Positions 47,587 to 60,600 of a stretch of DNA of 64,000 nucleotides are shown here, one piece after another. This DNA comes from Dicaeum eximium. Its lineage: Eukaryota > Chordata > Aves > Passeriformes > Dicaeidae. The translations under genes and the position numbers were made by a program. Each line of letters begins with the position of its first letter. Positions within the stretch are counted from its first letter, which is position 1. The notes under the pieces are model-generated. The model was not told the DNA's origin and did not search any database. It was given only the letters and a program-made list of their open reading frames with translations. The stretch lies in the NCBI GenBank assembly GCA_013396995.1, contig VWZP01010309.1:680783-744782 (forward strand). Reading direction: 5' to 3'.

Positions 47587-47854
47587 TCAGACGATGTCCT
47601 CGGCACAGCGCTGTGGAGGAGAAGACCCCAGGCTCAGGAAGTGGCCCCAGTTGCACAGGAGTCCCCTGTTATACTGGCCAGTGTCTATCACTAACCCGCC
47701 CAGCAGTCTGCGCCCGGTGTTGTCCCGCAGAGCCAGCCGAGCTTCCCTCTCAGTCACGTTGTAGCTGATGTTCAACAGCTGGATAAGGAGGATGTATCCC
47801 ATGCCAGCTGTTACAATGGCACAGTACCATACACAGGTGAACGACAGAGCAGAG
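47587..47854 (-). CDS. ZDHHC23: ZDHHC23 coding exon 4 (last)
   Basis: 268 bp, SALSFTCVWYCAIVTAGMG through NISYNVTEREARLAL and GLVIDTGQYNRG to the EDIV terminus, TGA at 47587-47589. Acceptor is GCTGCCAG|CT. Confidence 0.97.
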
Positions 47855-50533
47855 CTGGCAGCAGGGAAAAAGATGGGAAGGAAGCCATTTAGTACTGGAT
47901 CAGCTGCTTTAAAATTACTTTCCCTGGTAATCACTATCCTTTCAAATCCCTGTCTACATCTGCCACAGTGATCTCACTTTGCTGCTTTCATCAGATAATC
48001 CTTAAAGGTTTTCTCAAAATTAAAGCTTCAGGGCTTAATGAGAGCTTTTACTGCTACCAGAGCTACTCTTGCATGTTGCTGTCACACAACCTCGTCCTTT
48101 ACTCTTCCTGTTGTAATGGTGCTTGGGCCTCATTTAAGGACCCCAGGATGCTCTCACTCTACAGGTCATGAGATGGAGCAAAGGAAGAGTCACTTGAGTA
48201 CTAGCAGTACTTGGCCCATCTGTGGTAGTGCTGGTCTCTGAACTCATATCCAACAGCTCCCACCACCTTCCCTGCCAGACAGAGCATGTTCTAGGCAGAT
48301 AACTTGGAGGACAGTCACTAGATAAATAGTAAGGAATGAGAGGGAGAGAGAGAGTGTGGATTCCAGGCTGTCAGACCATTACTGCATCAGAGGCATACAT
48401 ATTTAAAAGTACATCTTTACATAACACAATAAATACTTCAAATCCTAGCTCCTTCAACTTTTTCCAAATAAACAGCAAGCTCTCTCCAAGTCTCAGGCTG
48501 CCCACCTTAGTGAAAGCAGAGACACATCTTTGCCTTCCAGAGTTTAAGGAGCACTTTGTGTTCAGGTCTGACAGCCAGCAGGAAGAGGAACAGGAGCTAA
48601 GCTGCCTGAACAAGCCTGCTCCCACTCCAGCTCTCTCCCAGACATCTCACCTGTAGTCAGAATAGGCCCCGGGGCAGTAGAACAATGCCACAAATGGAGT
48701 TCGGCCCCTACAGATGGTGTGCAGGGTCAAGGTAATCCCATACACAGAGGTGAGCATGAAGAAGGAGAGTGCAAGGATGAAAGCTTGATGGTTCTGCTCC
48801 CCTACGCAGCTGTTAATCCTCCAAAAGGAAAGAAGAGATTACTTTGCTTAAAAGAAGAAACGGTCTTCTATTTCTCCCTCCCCCAGTTGTCAGAGAACCT
48901 GATATCCAAGGTCCTTACAGTCAACACAGGCTAAGAACTTTGAAAAATGTTCAAAGAAGCTTTATAACTTCATATAGAAAAGTTACAAACACAAGACAAT
49001 AGACCTGTAGGATAACAGCAGTAGACTATGTGCCTCATATCAGGTTTTTAGCAAGGATAGTATTCTTTGCTGAGAAACATCATACCCTACTGCCCCTTGG
49101 TTCCTGCACCACACCCAAAAGGCAGCTTTGGGTTCCCTTGCCCCAGGGGAGCACTAATACAACTTAACTACAGGATTGCTAGTGCTGCACAAACCAAGTC
49201 TAAAGAAAAAGAAATCCAAGAAAACCCACACCAAAAACAACCCCAAACTGATGAAAAACAGTAGAGAAATAAAGGCAATTCTGAAGTATGCTGTAGAAGC
49301 TTTCAGCTATCTGGTCAACCCAGTTACAATAAACAGTTATTCTAACTGTTCTTTTAAAGAGTAATACAAAGCTTTAAATGCAAAAAGAGTGTTGTACGGT
49401 CTTGCACGTAGCAAAAAGCAACTCTATTTGCCAGGAATTGTAAAAAAAGAAGCATACTTTAAAAAGGAGGGAACTCAGAGAGAGAACACAGGGAGCCTCA
49501 GCAGTGCAAAACCTACCAGACACAGTGATGGTCCAGTCTCCTCACACACCTGCCACAAAGCCGGCAGTGCCCTGCTCGGGCTGGCCTGACCAGCTGGCAT
49601 TTAGTGCACCAGTCCTTTTTCACACCTTCTGGCTGCTCAGCTGACATCCTGCAATAACCTTTAGCCTCCCCATTCACAGCACGACTGCTGGCAGCACCTG
49701 AGATGCCATGGAGCCCGATGGAGCTCCCTCTAATACTCTTGTCGGACAAACCCTGATGCGATGGCTTCTCGTTGCCTGCTGGGATGGAAAGGTAGCCAGG
49801 GTCCTTCTTGGCTCGAGACAGAGCTGCGAGCATAAGAATTAACCCGCAGGTGAGAGCGACCACTTGGGAATACTCCACGTGGCCCCGGGGAACCACCTCC
49901 CGGAGAAACACATAGTACATATATCCCAAGGAGAAGAGACCCAGGCTCAAGAAGAAGAGAGTCCGTTCCTTCCTGCGGTGGGTGAGGTAGTAGTACCACA
50001 GCACCACGACGGGCAGGGACGTCAGGATGATGAGCCCCAGCAGGAAGTGCAGGGCGGCAACGTGGAGGAAGACGGGCAGCAGGACGAGAGGCGGCACGAG
50101 GCTGACGTTGATCTTCACGGCCCCCGAGAACCAGGGGACCCGCAGTCGGTCCGCGATGGTGTCGGCGATCCTCTCCAGCGCTCCCGGGGGCAGGGATTTG
50201 CACGTCAGCCACCTGCGGGCGCGGGGAGCACAGCGCCGGCTGGCACCGGGACAGCCGCGCCCCCTGCCCCTGCCCCGTCCCGCTCCCTCCCCTTCCCTCT
50301 CTCCCGACAAGTTTCCCGGGAAGCGGGGCGCGGATTTCCCGCCCTCAGGGCGGCAGCCCCGCGGGGACGCTGCCGCCGGGAGGGTGCCCCGCAGTCGGCG
50401 GCCCCCGGGGGTCGCGGAGCCGGTACCTGTCGCAGCCGTCGTCCAGCTCCTCGCAGTCGCAGCAACACGCCGCCAGGTGGTTGCGCCGGCCGCGCCGGTC
50501 CACGTACTCGCAGCAGCAGAGCGGCTCCTCCAT
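47587..50533 (-). CDS. ZDHHC23: ZDHHC23, DHHC-type palmitoyltransferase (4 coding exons)
   Basis: S-acyltransferase of the ER/Golgi membrane system, also called NIDD for its binding to neuronal NO synthase. Coding exons (minus): 50427-50533, 49517-50212, 48651-48818, 47587-47854. Phases agree and give 412 aa; human is 409 aa. In order there are a Cys-rich N-terminus (PLCCCEYVD, AACCCDCEELDDGCDR), four predicted membrane helices at about residues 74-165, the Cys-rich domain with C238, C241, H251, C252, C255 and C258, and the catalytic D263-H264-H265-C266. C272 follows, then two further membrane helices and NISYNVTERE, the TTxE-type motif. The last residues EDIV are the PDZ-ligand tail of this family member. 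The start at 50533 gives the family N-terminus directly, shorter than human by about 20 residues. A 12-base N gap just upstream could hide an earlier ATG. Confidence 0.96.
48651..48818 (-). CDS. ZDHHC23: ZDHHC23 coding exon 3
   Basis: 168 bp, completing Trp268 and then INSCVGEQNHQAFILAL and LTSVYGITLTL (membrane helix), ending AYSDY. Acceptor is CTTTTGGAG|GA and donor TACAG|GTGAGA. No long open frame marks it, but phase and similarity are exact. Confidence 0.94.
49517..50212 (-). CDS. ZDHHC23: ZDHHC23 coding exon 2
   Basis: 696 bp, from WLTCKSLPPG through four hydrophobic segments (for example PPLVLLPVFLHVAALHFLLG) and a poorly conserved Ser-rich loop to DHHCV. Acceptor is CCGCAG|GT and donor GTCTG|GTAGGT. 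The upstream intron is only 214 bp. Confidence 0.97.
50427..50533 (-). CDS. ZDHHC23: ZDHHC23 coding exon 1
   Basis: 107 bp, MEEPLCCCEYVDRRGRRNH through DDGCD, with two bases of Arg36. Donor is GACAG|GTACCG. Only 17 bp separate the ATG from the N gap. Confidence 0.9.
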
Positions 50534-50549
50534 CGCCGCCGCCCGCCCC

Positions 50550-50561
50550 NNNNNNNNNNNN
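50550..50561. other. Assembly gap (12 N)
   Basis: Undetermined bases 17 bp upstream of the ZDHHC23 start codon, in the 5' UTR or core promoter. Confidence 0.99.
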
Positions 50562-50815
50562 TCACGCGGGGGCACCTGCCTTAAAGGGACAGCGCAACAG
50601 GTGGCGGCCGCGGGGGCAGCGCTGCGGGACCCGGTCCGGCCCGGCCGCACCCCGCGGCCGGCGAAAGCTGCCCCCCGCACCTCCACACCGACCCCGCTGC
50701 AGCCCTCCCTACCCCACACCTGTGTTTGCACCACTGCCCGACGGGCTGAGCACCGCCCGAGCCGACGCTGCCCTCCAAACGCGACCCAGCCTCGGGGCGG
50801 GGGGGGGGGACCCCC

Positions 50816-51583
50816 TGTGTTTTCTTAGATTTTCGTTCTGTATTCATCTTCTTTCCCTCAACCTGCTTAGAAAACGCTTGAAGCACATGAAAAAGAGTTT
50901 CATCATCAGTGGGCACACCACGCTGAACCACTGAAGCACAGCCCTTGATGGAGGGAAAACACCGAGGGCTGAAATTTCTCAGGGAGAACTGGAGACATAT
51001 GGCAGAAGGCAGCCTGCCAAAGCTCGCAGTTTGCAAGAGATATCAAACCCTTTCCTGTTAATTAATCTTAGGCATATTCATCCTTAAGATGGTGACTTGT
51101 TTCACAAGGTCCCCATGGCTAAATAAAGCCTATGAAGATCCTGTGGCGGTGATTCCACTAACATTCTTTTTTCTCCAAAACACTCTTCACTCATGGTCAT
51201 TTTCTACATTGAGATAAAAAGCTGGAATTTCATAAGAGACAAGCCCAGTTCTCTTCTGAGGGTGTCTTTCCCCTTCTGAGATGTTCAGATCCATTCACCA
51301 GCAGTACAACTGCCCTTGCTCGCTCACCGTGGGATGGATCCAAGAGCTCTGTCTGCACTATTTGGAATTGAGACTCCCCAGGGTAGAAGGCTGGCAGGAG
51401 AGACAAGATTGCCAAGCTATGGCAATGCAGAACCCGACTTACTTCTTCCACAAACCTTTATTCTGTGCAGCTTTTGAGCTAAACAGTAAAGAGTCCAGAG
51501 GAGATAGTTACAGTCCCTACCCCACAAGTCCTCACACACACATCTTTCCTTCGGACGTCTTGAACGAAAAGGTGATGTGACTA
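50816..51583. other. Short spacer between GRAMD1C and ZDHHC23
   Basis: About 770 bp of non-coding sequence holding the presumed short GRAMD1C 3' UTR and the distal ZDHHC23 promoter. Nothing else is recognised. Confidence 0.7.
51457..51462 (-). terminator. GRAMD1C: Candidate GRAMD1C poly(A) signal
   Basis: AATAAA on the minus strand (CAGAATAAAGG), about 120 bp past the GRAMD1C stop codon. It would give a short 3' UTR that ends well before the ZDHHC23 promoter. Confidence 0.55.
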
Positions 51584-51661
51584 TTAACTCTCAGTCTTGC
51601 TGCTCTGTGTCCTGTTCAAGTGGTCAAAGCTTCTTTGGAGCATGGAAAGGGAAATCTTCAG
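51584..51661 (-). CDS. GRAMD1C: GRAMD1C last coding exon
   Basis: 78 bp, 25 residues starting LKISLSMLQRSFDHLNR, then TAA at 51584-51586. It matches the LKSSLIMLQKTFDLLNK end of the human protein. Acceptor is CTTCACAG|CT. Confidence 0.92.
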   Translation of the reverse strand: MKISLSMLQRSFDHLNRTQSSKTES

Positions 51662-54600
51662 CTGTGAAGATAAAATCAACCCCCCACCAATTACTTAAGT
51701 CAGTCTCCTGCATGGGTGAGTGATATCAGGAAAATAAAGTCTCCCTCCTCCTTTCTTTTAAAGATTTCATGTGATTTCCTCCTCCCTGTTTCCATAAACA
51801 GTTGGCTTAATGTGCTCTCCTAACAGCTACACTCTGTAGAGTTTATAAATACTAACAGTCCAGGATGATAAAGTCTTAACACCTCACCAGACAACAGCAC
51901 AGAAGATAAACCACCCCACTCATTTTTAGTCACAGATAATGTTCAGTGCAAATATTCCAAGGAACATGGCAGCACAACATGAATTTTCTTTTAATACCTG
52001 GCCCTCCTAGTGCATTTTGGTGCACAAAACATGTTTAGGTTATTGACAGCCCTCAGAAAACACAAGGTAGCAAGCACTAAGATGTGTCAGGACTTCCAGA
52101 CAAAAAGTGTTATTCTGGGTGAAAAAGGTCGCTAAATTCTCACTTTTCTTTTTTTACACTGTGGGTTCAAAAAGCTCTTAACACTTCAGAATTAGGAATT
52201 GTTTGGATAGTAAGCAGAGAAAATATAAAGGGCATGGAAACGAGAAAACTTCATCTCTTAAGTGACACTTCCAGCTCTTAGGCTTTTTCTAGTTGCAATC
52301 AAAGCAGTTAATAGATTAATAGCAGGAAGACGCACCTCTAAAGGAGGAGTATAAAAAATGGCTTCTTTTTCTAACCTCATTTAGTGCATGGAAGAACAAA
52401 GAGCCAACAATGGAGAAAGGTACATGTGAACTCCCCCTTCAGCTTTCCTAAACGAATAATTTATTCCATTGCATTTTAAGATTTAATAAATGAAGTTAAA
52501 AATCAAAACATTCCTGAGTAGTAAGTAAAAACTAAAGCATGAATTTACTGTCCTTCAGATAATGAGTCAAAATTTCAGCCTAGTGATTGTAAGGATTTAA
52601 CAGTCATGGACTTCAGGATCAGAGAGACACTACAGTATTGAACATATTTCTTTTTTGAATTTTTTTTTGTGTCCGTAGTACACAAGAGCCTGAATTTTAA
52701 GTTACTGTGAAGGAGGATTATCTTCTATGGAGCCTCTCAGAAACATATGGTCTGCAGAAATTATTTCTTTTTCACTGGAGATTAGGTGCCCCCTTGATAC
52801 CAAAGTTAAGTAAAGCTCTTGCCAGTATCTAGAAGAGTAGTGGGGAGCAAATGCCAGGATAAACTTGAATGAAGAAACCCCATAATAAGATGGGAAAACA
52901 TTTCACAAATCTTAATATGAGTGTTCTTAGAAAAGGGATCTGTTTTGAAATGCTCCAGTCTTTGCTTTGTCATGATTCAGAACTGCATTAGCACATCTCT
53001 TAAGCACTTGACAAGTTCAAGAAAATTGACATGGGTACTTACATCTTAGTCAAATGAAAAAAATCAAAAAAAAAAAAAAGAAAAAAACCCACCCACAAAC
53101 AAACAAACCCAAACAAAAACCAACCAACAAAACTCCCAACCCTCCAAGAAACAAATTCAAAACCAAAGCAACCCAAAACATCAGAAACATAAGCACTACC
53201 TATTAACTAAACTCAAGCCTATGGCAAAACAGATCAAGAAAATTTATCTAGCATCAGACCACATCAAACAAAAGCTATGATAACACAAAGGAGAAAACTT
53301 GAGTTGTTGAGAAACATGAACATCACCAGGAAAGATTTTCAGACCTACCTGCTCAAGCATTTCAATTGAGTCTCTTAAAACCCCCTTCACATGTTTAACC
53401 TGTTCCTTATCATATTGAGGTGTCTCCTCTTTTGATACAATTTCTGGGGATATGCTGAAAAAGATTGAGATTACATCAGAAACATGAAACAAGCACCTCA
53501 ATGCCTTTTTAAAAGCAAGTGTTCTCTGCCACCATTGCCCTGCCATTGCTAAAAGCATCTTCGTACAAAAGCCACATGAAAAGCTGCCTGCAGTTGAATT
53601 CCAATCCCTGTTTTATTTAAGTTAGTACCTCAGACCTTTGCAGGCAACAGCCACCAAGAAAAAACTGTGCTCACATTATGTTTACGACAAACTCCACACT
53701 TCAGGGAGCAAGATCCCTCTTATAAAGAAAGTTGCTCTAACCAGTTCTGAGATGATCACTATGTGAGATCCCCACACCCCTTCCAGACCTAGTATCAGGA
53801 TATGGGTTTTAACCTTTTTGTTGATACTGTATTCAAGAGGAAGCAACATCTTTCTGTGTCTGAGTAGAAAAGGCACCTAACATGGAAGTTTGTGAAGAAG
53901 AGATTTAGGAGACTTACAGAGAGAAGCTAAAAAGCTAAATGAATCTTTAACGTTCCATTTGAGAACATGCTGGTTCACACAGGATGAACACTTTGGTTCT
54001 GTGATCAGCACTGTAATATTCACAGAAGATGAGTCACAGCAGGCTGATAAATGCAAACTAAGGTTAACATTTCTTCCAAAACAGCTTGTCAAAGAAGAAA
54101 TTTATTACTGCAAGATGCAGTCAGACCTGTCACTGGATTTCAGCATAGACCATGGAAGTACAGCAAGCCCCAGCGACTTCTGAAAACCTGCCACTGAATT
54201 TAATTGTTTATAATTTATTTCTTTAGATCAGATTCTCACATAAACTGAAGAAGAAAGCAAGCAAAGATTGTGAATTCAACTTACTTCAAAGAGCTTTCCT
54301 CCTGAAGCTGGACATGATAAAGGGACTGAGCTGCATGCTCTATCTTTGACAGTTTGAGGAACAGTGTTATATTCAGCAAGACCAAGAGCAGCAAACTGTA
54401 GATAGAAGAGAACAAAAATCAAGTTTTGCAACAATTTTAGGTGCAGTGCTACAAACACAAGATCATGGCTAAAGACAGCTAAGGAAACAGAATCCTTCCA
54501 GCATCCTGGGAGAAAAAAAGGTGTGGGGCAGCACTATACTGAAAATTAATATCTATCTGTACAATTCTTAGCAGCTACCATTAAGCTGGGTAATAGCAAA

Positions 54601-57600
54601 CATAAATAACAACAGTATCTCTTCTTGGAACTTTTAAAATTAAGAATTAGTCAATTCTAGACTTTATTTTTTTAATAGGATCAGACTTAAGAAAACCTGT
54701 AAGGTAGACTAGTTTGACAAGTCAGTATTTTCATCCCACAGGTCATCTCCAAGTCAATCCATTCCCCTTTTATACCCAACATGTTCCACTCAAATTAGTT
54801 TATCATGCTACAAGCCATCTTAACATGCAAATAAGGAACAAATACAGATAAAAACCAAGATGAGCTTGAGTCAAGCAACACTTTAATGCAAGTGAGTACT
54901 TACAAGACACTCATTACTACAATGATGGTGGTGGTCCTACTTACTGCATCTCTTTTCCTTCCTATAGGGCATGGAAGAGAAGGAGATTAAAAAGTACTAA
55001 AGAACATTCCTAAAGGATGTCTGCAGACACATACATGTCAGTGCCCAGCACTTCACACAGAATAGCTCAACAACTTCTAATGGAAAAAAATCAGGTCATG
55101 TATGTGCACAGGATCATTTCCAACATTCACCAAGGCATTTTTGCAGTCATCTCTGAGAAGCTGGCTGAACAGTCAGGCCCTTCCATCAGAATTCCCCCTA
55201 CCCACTGTGCTGGGGAGAACACAATGCTGGGGGCATGGTCCCATGAAACCTGAGTAGCCTGAGAAGGTCACAGTCCATCCATGACTAACATGGAGATGGT
55301 GCTGCTAGTCACATACAGCAGAGACAGGCTGCAAAGTGGCTCTCTCCTGCTTGCTCTCCTGCTCACATTCATCTTTCTGACAACCAGTGTCAGTCACATT
55401 TTCCTGTAACTTGTCCCATCCTTACTGGCTTGGTTTATCTATTGTCCTGAAAACAGCCTTTCAAGAGACCATCTGCTATTCATCAGGAAACAGGGATTAG
55501 ACACTGAGGGACAGAGCATGCTTGTTCCCTCCAAACTGAGTACCTATCACTGTGGGCACACTGATCTTTAAAAAACATTAATTTTGCACATCCTGCCCTG
55601 GACAAAAGACATATGAAAGCTATAGTGTATGCTGAGAGACACGCTCATCTGAAAAGGCAGAGCAAAAGCAGCAAAATTAAGTAATTATGAATCAATTTAA
55701 CATAAATAAAGAGTCCTATACACATGCTGCTGATCCAAATATTCTCTCAGTGCTACCTCTGCTCAGTGTTGTCTCCCTCTTTAGGGAAGTGTACTTGCTC
55801 CTACCTCATTGTTTACAATTCAACTTCTGTCATGGAATCCACCATTCCCTGGTGCAAACTAGTGCACAGATGTTCCTCATCTCTCTAGGTGAAACTAATA
55901 CTGTATAATGCTGGTGGCCAAGTCTGTCATGCCTAAGGGCAGTAGAACTACAAGAAATGCTTCAGTGACCCAGAAATCACAGAAGCATATGGGAAACAGA
56001 CTTCTTAACATCGAAACTCAAAACTGAGATGACACAGCCAAGAGACAAGTGGCCAAGTTCAATCAACTCATGACCTGTGTGTGCAGTTATTCAAAGAAAA
56101 AAAGAAATTTTTCAGAAACTTTACAAGAATCAGGTTGTGTTTTCTTTTCCTGATCCAATCTCATTTTCAAACCTTTGTAGATACAGAGCAGTATTTAAGA
56201 TTTCGGTTGATTTTTGTTTGTTTTAAGGTGATACTAGGCTTAATTTCATGAGATACTCATGGTAAAAGTGATCATGCATGCTCCAAATCTACTTTATGCA
56301 AGATTGAAGGTTGAACTTGTTAAAGCATTTGCTATCACATACAAGTGTAAGATATACACAAGTGCTACTCTTGCACTATTTTAAGAGTTATGCTTTCTTG
56401 AACATACCTTTTGGAAAACACTTGATATAAAAAATTCCTACCTATTAAGCTGCCCTGGGACTCCACTCCCATGTCACCAGAGGAATGTTGGGAAGAGCGC
56501 TTGGGAAGAGATTCTGCCAAACCCCGGTGTAAAGTGCGTCGCCTTCGTCTCAAAGCAAGTAATTTCCCAGAGTCTTCTATGGATTGATTAATTGCATATT
56601 CCTCCATTAGGAGATCTGATTCTGCAGTGAAAAAAAAACAAGGTACGAAACGGTCAAAAAGAAGGCAGAAGACAAATCGTGAGATATGCAAGGTGGCAGT
56701 GAGAGGAACAAGTACACCTTCCAGTACGTGAACTTAAAGCAGGCAATTGGCAAACTACACCCTGACCTCCACCCCTGTTCTGTTTTCTAGAGGGCACTTG
56801 GAACACTCTGCAGAGGTGGTACAACACTCAGCCCAGGCAGGATTGTTCAATGCTATGCCAGACAGCAGCTGGAAGAGCATGGCAAGACACTGTTAGACTC
56901 AGACTAGAAACTGAGAAACTAGAAATTGAGTTAGACTGTGAACCTGCAGCAGTGGCTGACCAGGCTGTGAACAGACATTCATGGAGCCTGCCAAGTGCCA
57001 CTGCTTCTCTTCTCATTTGCACAGTCAAGGAAATTCTTAGAGATACGCACATGCAGTTGAGAATAACAGCTTTCCTGCTGCTCCTCATGCTTCCTTCTGA
57101 AAGTAATTATGGCCAGGTATCCAAGAGCCCCTTATTAGCCACAAGGCTTCTTTCATACTCTGGAACTGGCAGATACATTGACAGGAAATTTTGTCTTTAA
57201 GACTGCTTAGGTGTTGCTTTTTTTTTCAAGCCATTCTTCGAGGAGCCAGGTTTGACAGACACAAAAACATGCATAGCGAAGGTAGCCTCCTTACTCCAGT
57301 ACAAAGACAAACATGCCTCACCAAGCTGTTTGAAGTTTTCCTGTATTCCTCCCCACGTATTCTTCTCAATTACAGACTTGACAAGGCCCCAAGGCTGTTT
57401 TTTGTACTTCACTTCTGCAGAAACCCTAGCAAACAGAACGCAATAATGGAAAAGTGCCCTTCTAGGCAGCACAGTGATAGCAGAAATCTCTTATCAGAGG
57501 CAGGCCTGCAGCTTATGTCTAAAATCTGCAATACCAACTGGAACTGCCACAGCTCTCCAGCTGGGCAGCACTTTCATTGAAAAACACAAGAGACAGACAG

Positions 57601-60600
57601 TAGCAAAGACAACATCTCTAGCTAAAGCGTCAAAATCTAAATATCCCAATTATGGGAAACATTTTGGAATGTTTTCCTTCAAACTCAGACAACCAGATGA
57701 TTTCTACCCTCCTAAGCATTCTCATTTTAATACACATTTAAAATAGGATTCAGGCTTCCAGATAATAAACTCATTATTTTTACTTTGTATGTGTACACAT
57801 GATTACATGGGCACTACAATAGCAGAAGGTGAAATTCTTTATCACAACTCATACATCAAGTGCTCACATCCTACCCTGAGCAGACAGAAATTAAAATCTG
57901 TCTTTCTGTGAGCATGACAGAGGGGAAAATTACATTCCTACTGTGCATTCCTCAGGTCAAGCTAATCAATACTGCTTCCAGAATAAAAATTAATTGGATT
58001 AGAATCTGTCAGAGGGATGCTTCTAATAACTGAGTGAATCCCAAAGCTATTCATAAAGGACAAAGTCCTTGATTTCAGTCAAGAACACTGACCATCCTAG
58101 AATACACTTTTTTCAACTTTTTAAGTAATCTTCCAAATCAATGTACGCCCACTGTGTATGGTATAACAAAATAATTCCTTTCAAATAGAGTTTGAGCCAT
58201 TTTAAGCACAGTTTAATAAGGCCAGCTGTAACACCACCATGTGCCTTCTGTTCTATACATGTAAGCTCTGTGCACCATGTATACCTAGCTTTTTTGCTCT
58301 ATCCTAGGGGTGTTGTATGTCTCAGAAAAAACAAGTCTAGGTCTCAAAGACATACAGTGATTCACTCAAAAAAAAAATCCAAAGCAGTCTTTCACGGACC
58401 TTCCTTCCCTTCTTCTCCCAATAGAGAGGAAGTTCTCAGTAGTTTTGTAGCCTGAGATTAGCCAGAATAGAATCCAGGCTTGCTAACCTTTCCTGAGTAC
58501 TGATTAAGTCTGAGATAAAAGCTCTTACTAAAGACAGCACCACTTCCAATGTTTTCAACAAATGGGAGAGGAAATTCCATATCTAGACAGAGTTCACTCG
58601 AGTACCCTCCTTGCAAAACTAGGTACATTCTATCTTCCCTGCACATTCCTGTGAAACCTTTCTCCTCTGCAGACCCTTAGCAAGGATGTCTGGCAAACCT
58701 TCTAATAAAACATCTCCATTTTTTCCAATTTCTCCCACTCACACAGCTGCACTCAAAAACACAAAGCTGGTCAGGACCCAGTTCAGTCTTGGAGATGAGT
58801 TCTGTACCTCAGAGTCAACATCTCAGTTAATTTCTCACTGCATTAATGAGATCCAACCACAGCTTACACACAGCTTATGTGACAAGAAATAAACTAAGCT
58901 TATTTTTCAGAAGAGAACCCAACACTCTCTGTGATGCTGGCAGATCTTTAACTGATCATCAACTCAGAACATCCCTGCCATGGCTTCTGCCCTGCCCCGT
59001 GCAGCAGCCAGGCTCACCGTAACCGGCACTTCTGACTGGACGTGCGGCTGATGCAGTATCTGTTCACAGTGTAGAAATAATCGTGGTAGGGGACGTCATG
59101 GGTCAGTACCTCAGCATCCACCTGGTAAGACTGACCTTTCTGGCTCTGCTTATGCAGGATCTATCATAAATTAAAATAAAATTAAGAAGGTATATTCACA
59201 GTACATAAATTTCCCCCACCCCCTTTCAGCCTGAGTTCCTTAGGCTGGATCAATCAACTTCAAGTGAACTCAAGGAGAGAGGAAGCCTGAAGAACTACTA
59301 TAAAACCAGTTAAGAATATCAAGTATAGGTGGGGTGGGAAAAGAGAAGATGCCTCCTGCTAGAGCCAGCAGCAGCAGGATTTCCCCACTGTCTCCTCAAG
59401 TCCCAGATGCAAGGCTGGCCACTGCCTCATGACCACAGCTCTTCTGAGACCTTTCCCAAAGCAGAACTGCAAATGGGTTGAGATTGGAAGGCACCTCTGG
59501 TGCTTTTCTTGTCCAAGAACTCAGGCAGGACTATCTAGAGTTGCTTGCCCAGGACCATGTCCAGGTGGCTTTCCAATACGTCCAAGGAAGGAGGTACCAC
59601 AACCTCTATGGACGACCTGTTCCACTGCTCAGTCACCCTGAGTCTTCTCTTGTCTGGGCTGAACATTTCCAGCTCTCAGCCATTTCTCACATAGGATGCT
59701 CCAGTCCCTTCATTATCTTAGTGGCCCTTTGTTAGGCTCTTCACCTCTCATACTGGGGAGGCCAGAAGTGGACACTGAAAGCCTTTAATTGCACCTTTTA
59801 ACCCCCATGTTCCTAAGAGATGTTAATACTTTTCCCCACAAGTTTTGTGGGAGTTAACAGCCATCTGTAAAGGTAGAAAGGCTCTCTAATTTAATAAGCA
59901 TTGGCTCAGTAATGGTGAGAGACACAGCAAGCCACCCTGAGAGATGCTCTGTTTAAACTGCAGATGCACATTCACTTCACTGAACTTCAAACCACAGTCA
60001 GAACTCTGACAGACCACAGAGCTGACCTGCCCCTTGCTTTAAAGGGCACCAGACAGACACACACATGCACACAGTACCTGCTTTTCAGTTGCAGTGGTGA
60101 ACTTCCCACAGAGTGGATTGTTAATCGTTACAGTGTACGTCAAAGTCCTCAACTGATTGCCATTGGAGTCTCTATTCCAAGGGGTTGATACAGCATCTAG
60201 ATGAGAAATTATGCAAAATCTCAAATAAAAATGACCTGAAGGGTATTATCTCTGCCCTATCTTGTCTTAACAGTTTGAGAACAGGAGTAGGGGGAAAGAC
60301 AGAACTGATTCCAAATAATTGTGGGGTTTTTCCAGAATTATTCACCTCACTAAGTTATTCAGGTGAAGCCCTGAATAGCTGAGCCTGAATCTACTGCAAC
60401 AGGGTGGAGAAAAGATTAAGGAATTAAATGAAAATATGTTATTTCCCATTTGCTTAAAGTTGAATAGATTCACTTAGCATTATAAAAAGCGTTTGCCACT
60501 TTGCCTTCCAAGCTGACATTGAATAAATATTACCCTTTTTGACTTAATTTTCTGTTCTTATGGTCTCAGTGAATAAAATCTACTCATCCAGAAAATTAAA

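Larger units (their letters stand above)
50130..50815. promoter_or_regulatory. CpG island at the ZDHHC23 start
   Basis: A dense CpG-rich stretch covers ZDHHC23 exon 1, the short first intron, the start of exon 2 and about 280 bp upstream. It has no TATA box. Large overlapping open frames here on both strands (for example 49864-50934 plus) are GC-composition shadows. Confidence 0.85.

Noticed and set aside
49864..50934. A 356-aa plus-strand open frame
   Set aside because: It is the antisense shadow of ZDHHC23 exons 1-2 and the CpG island, and it crosses the N gap.
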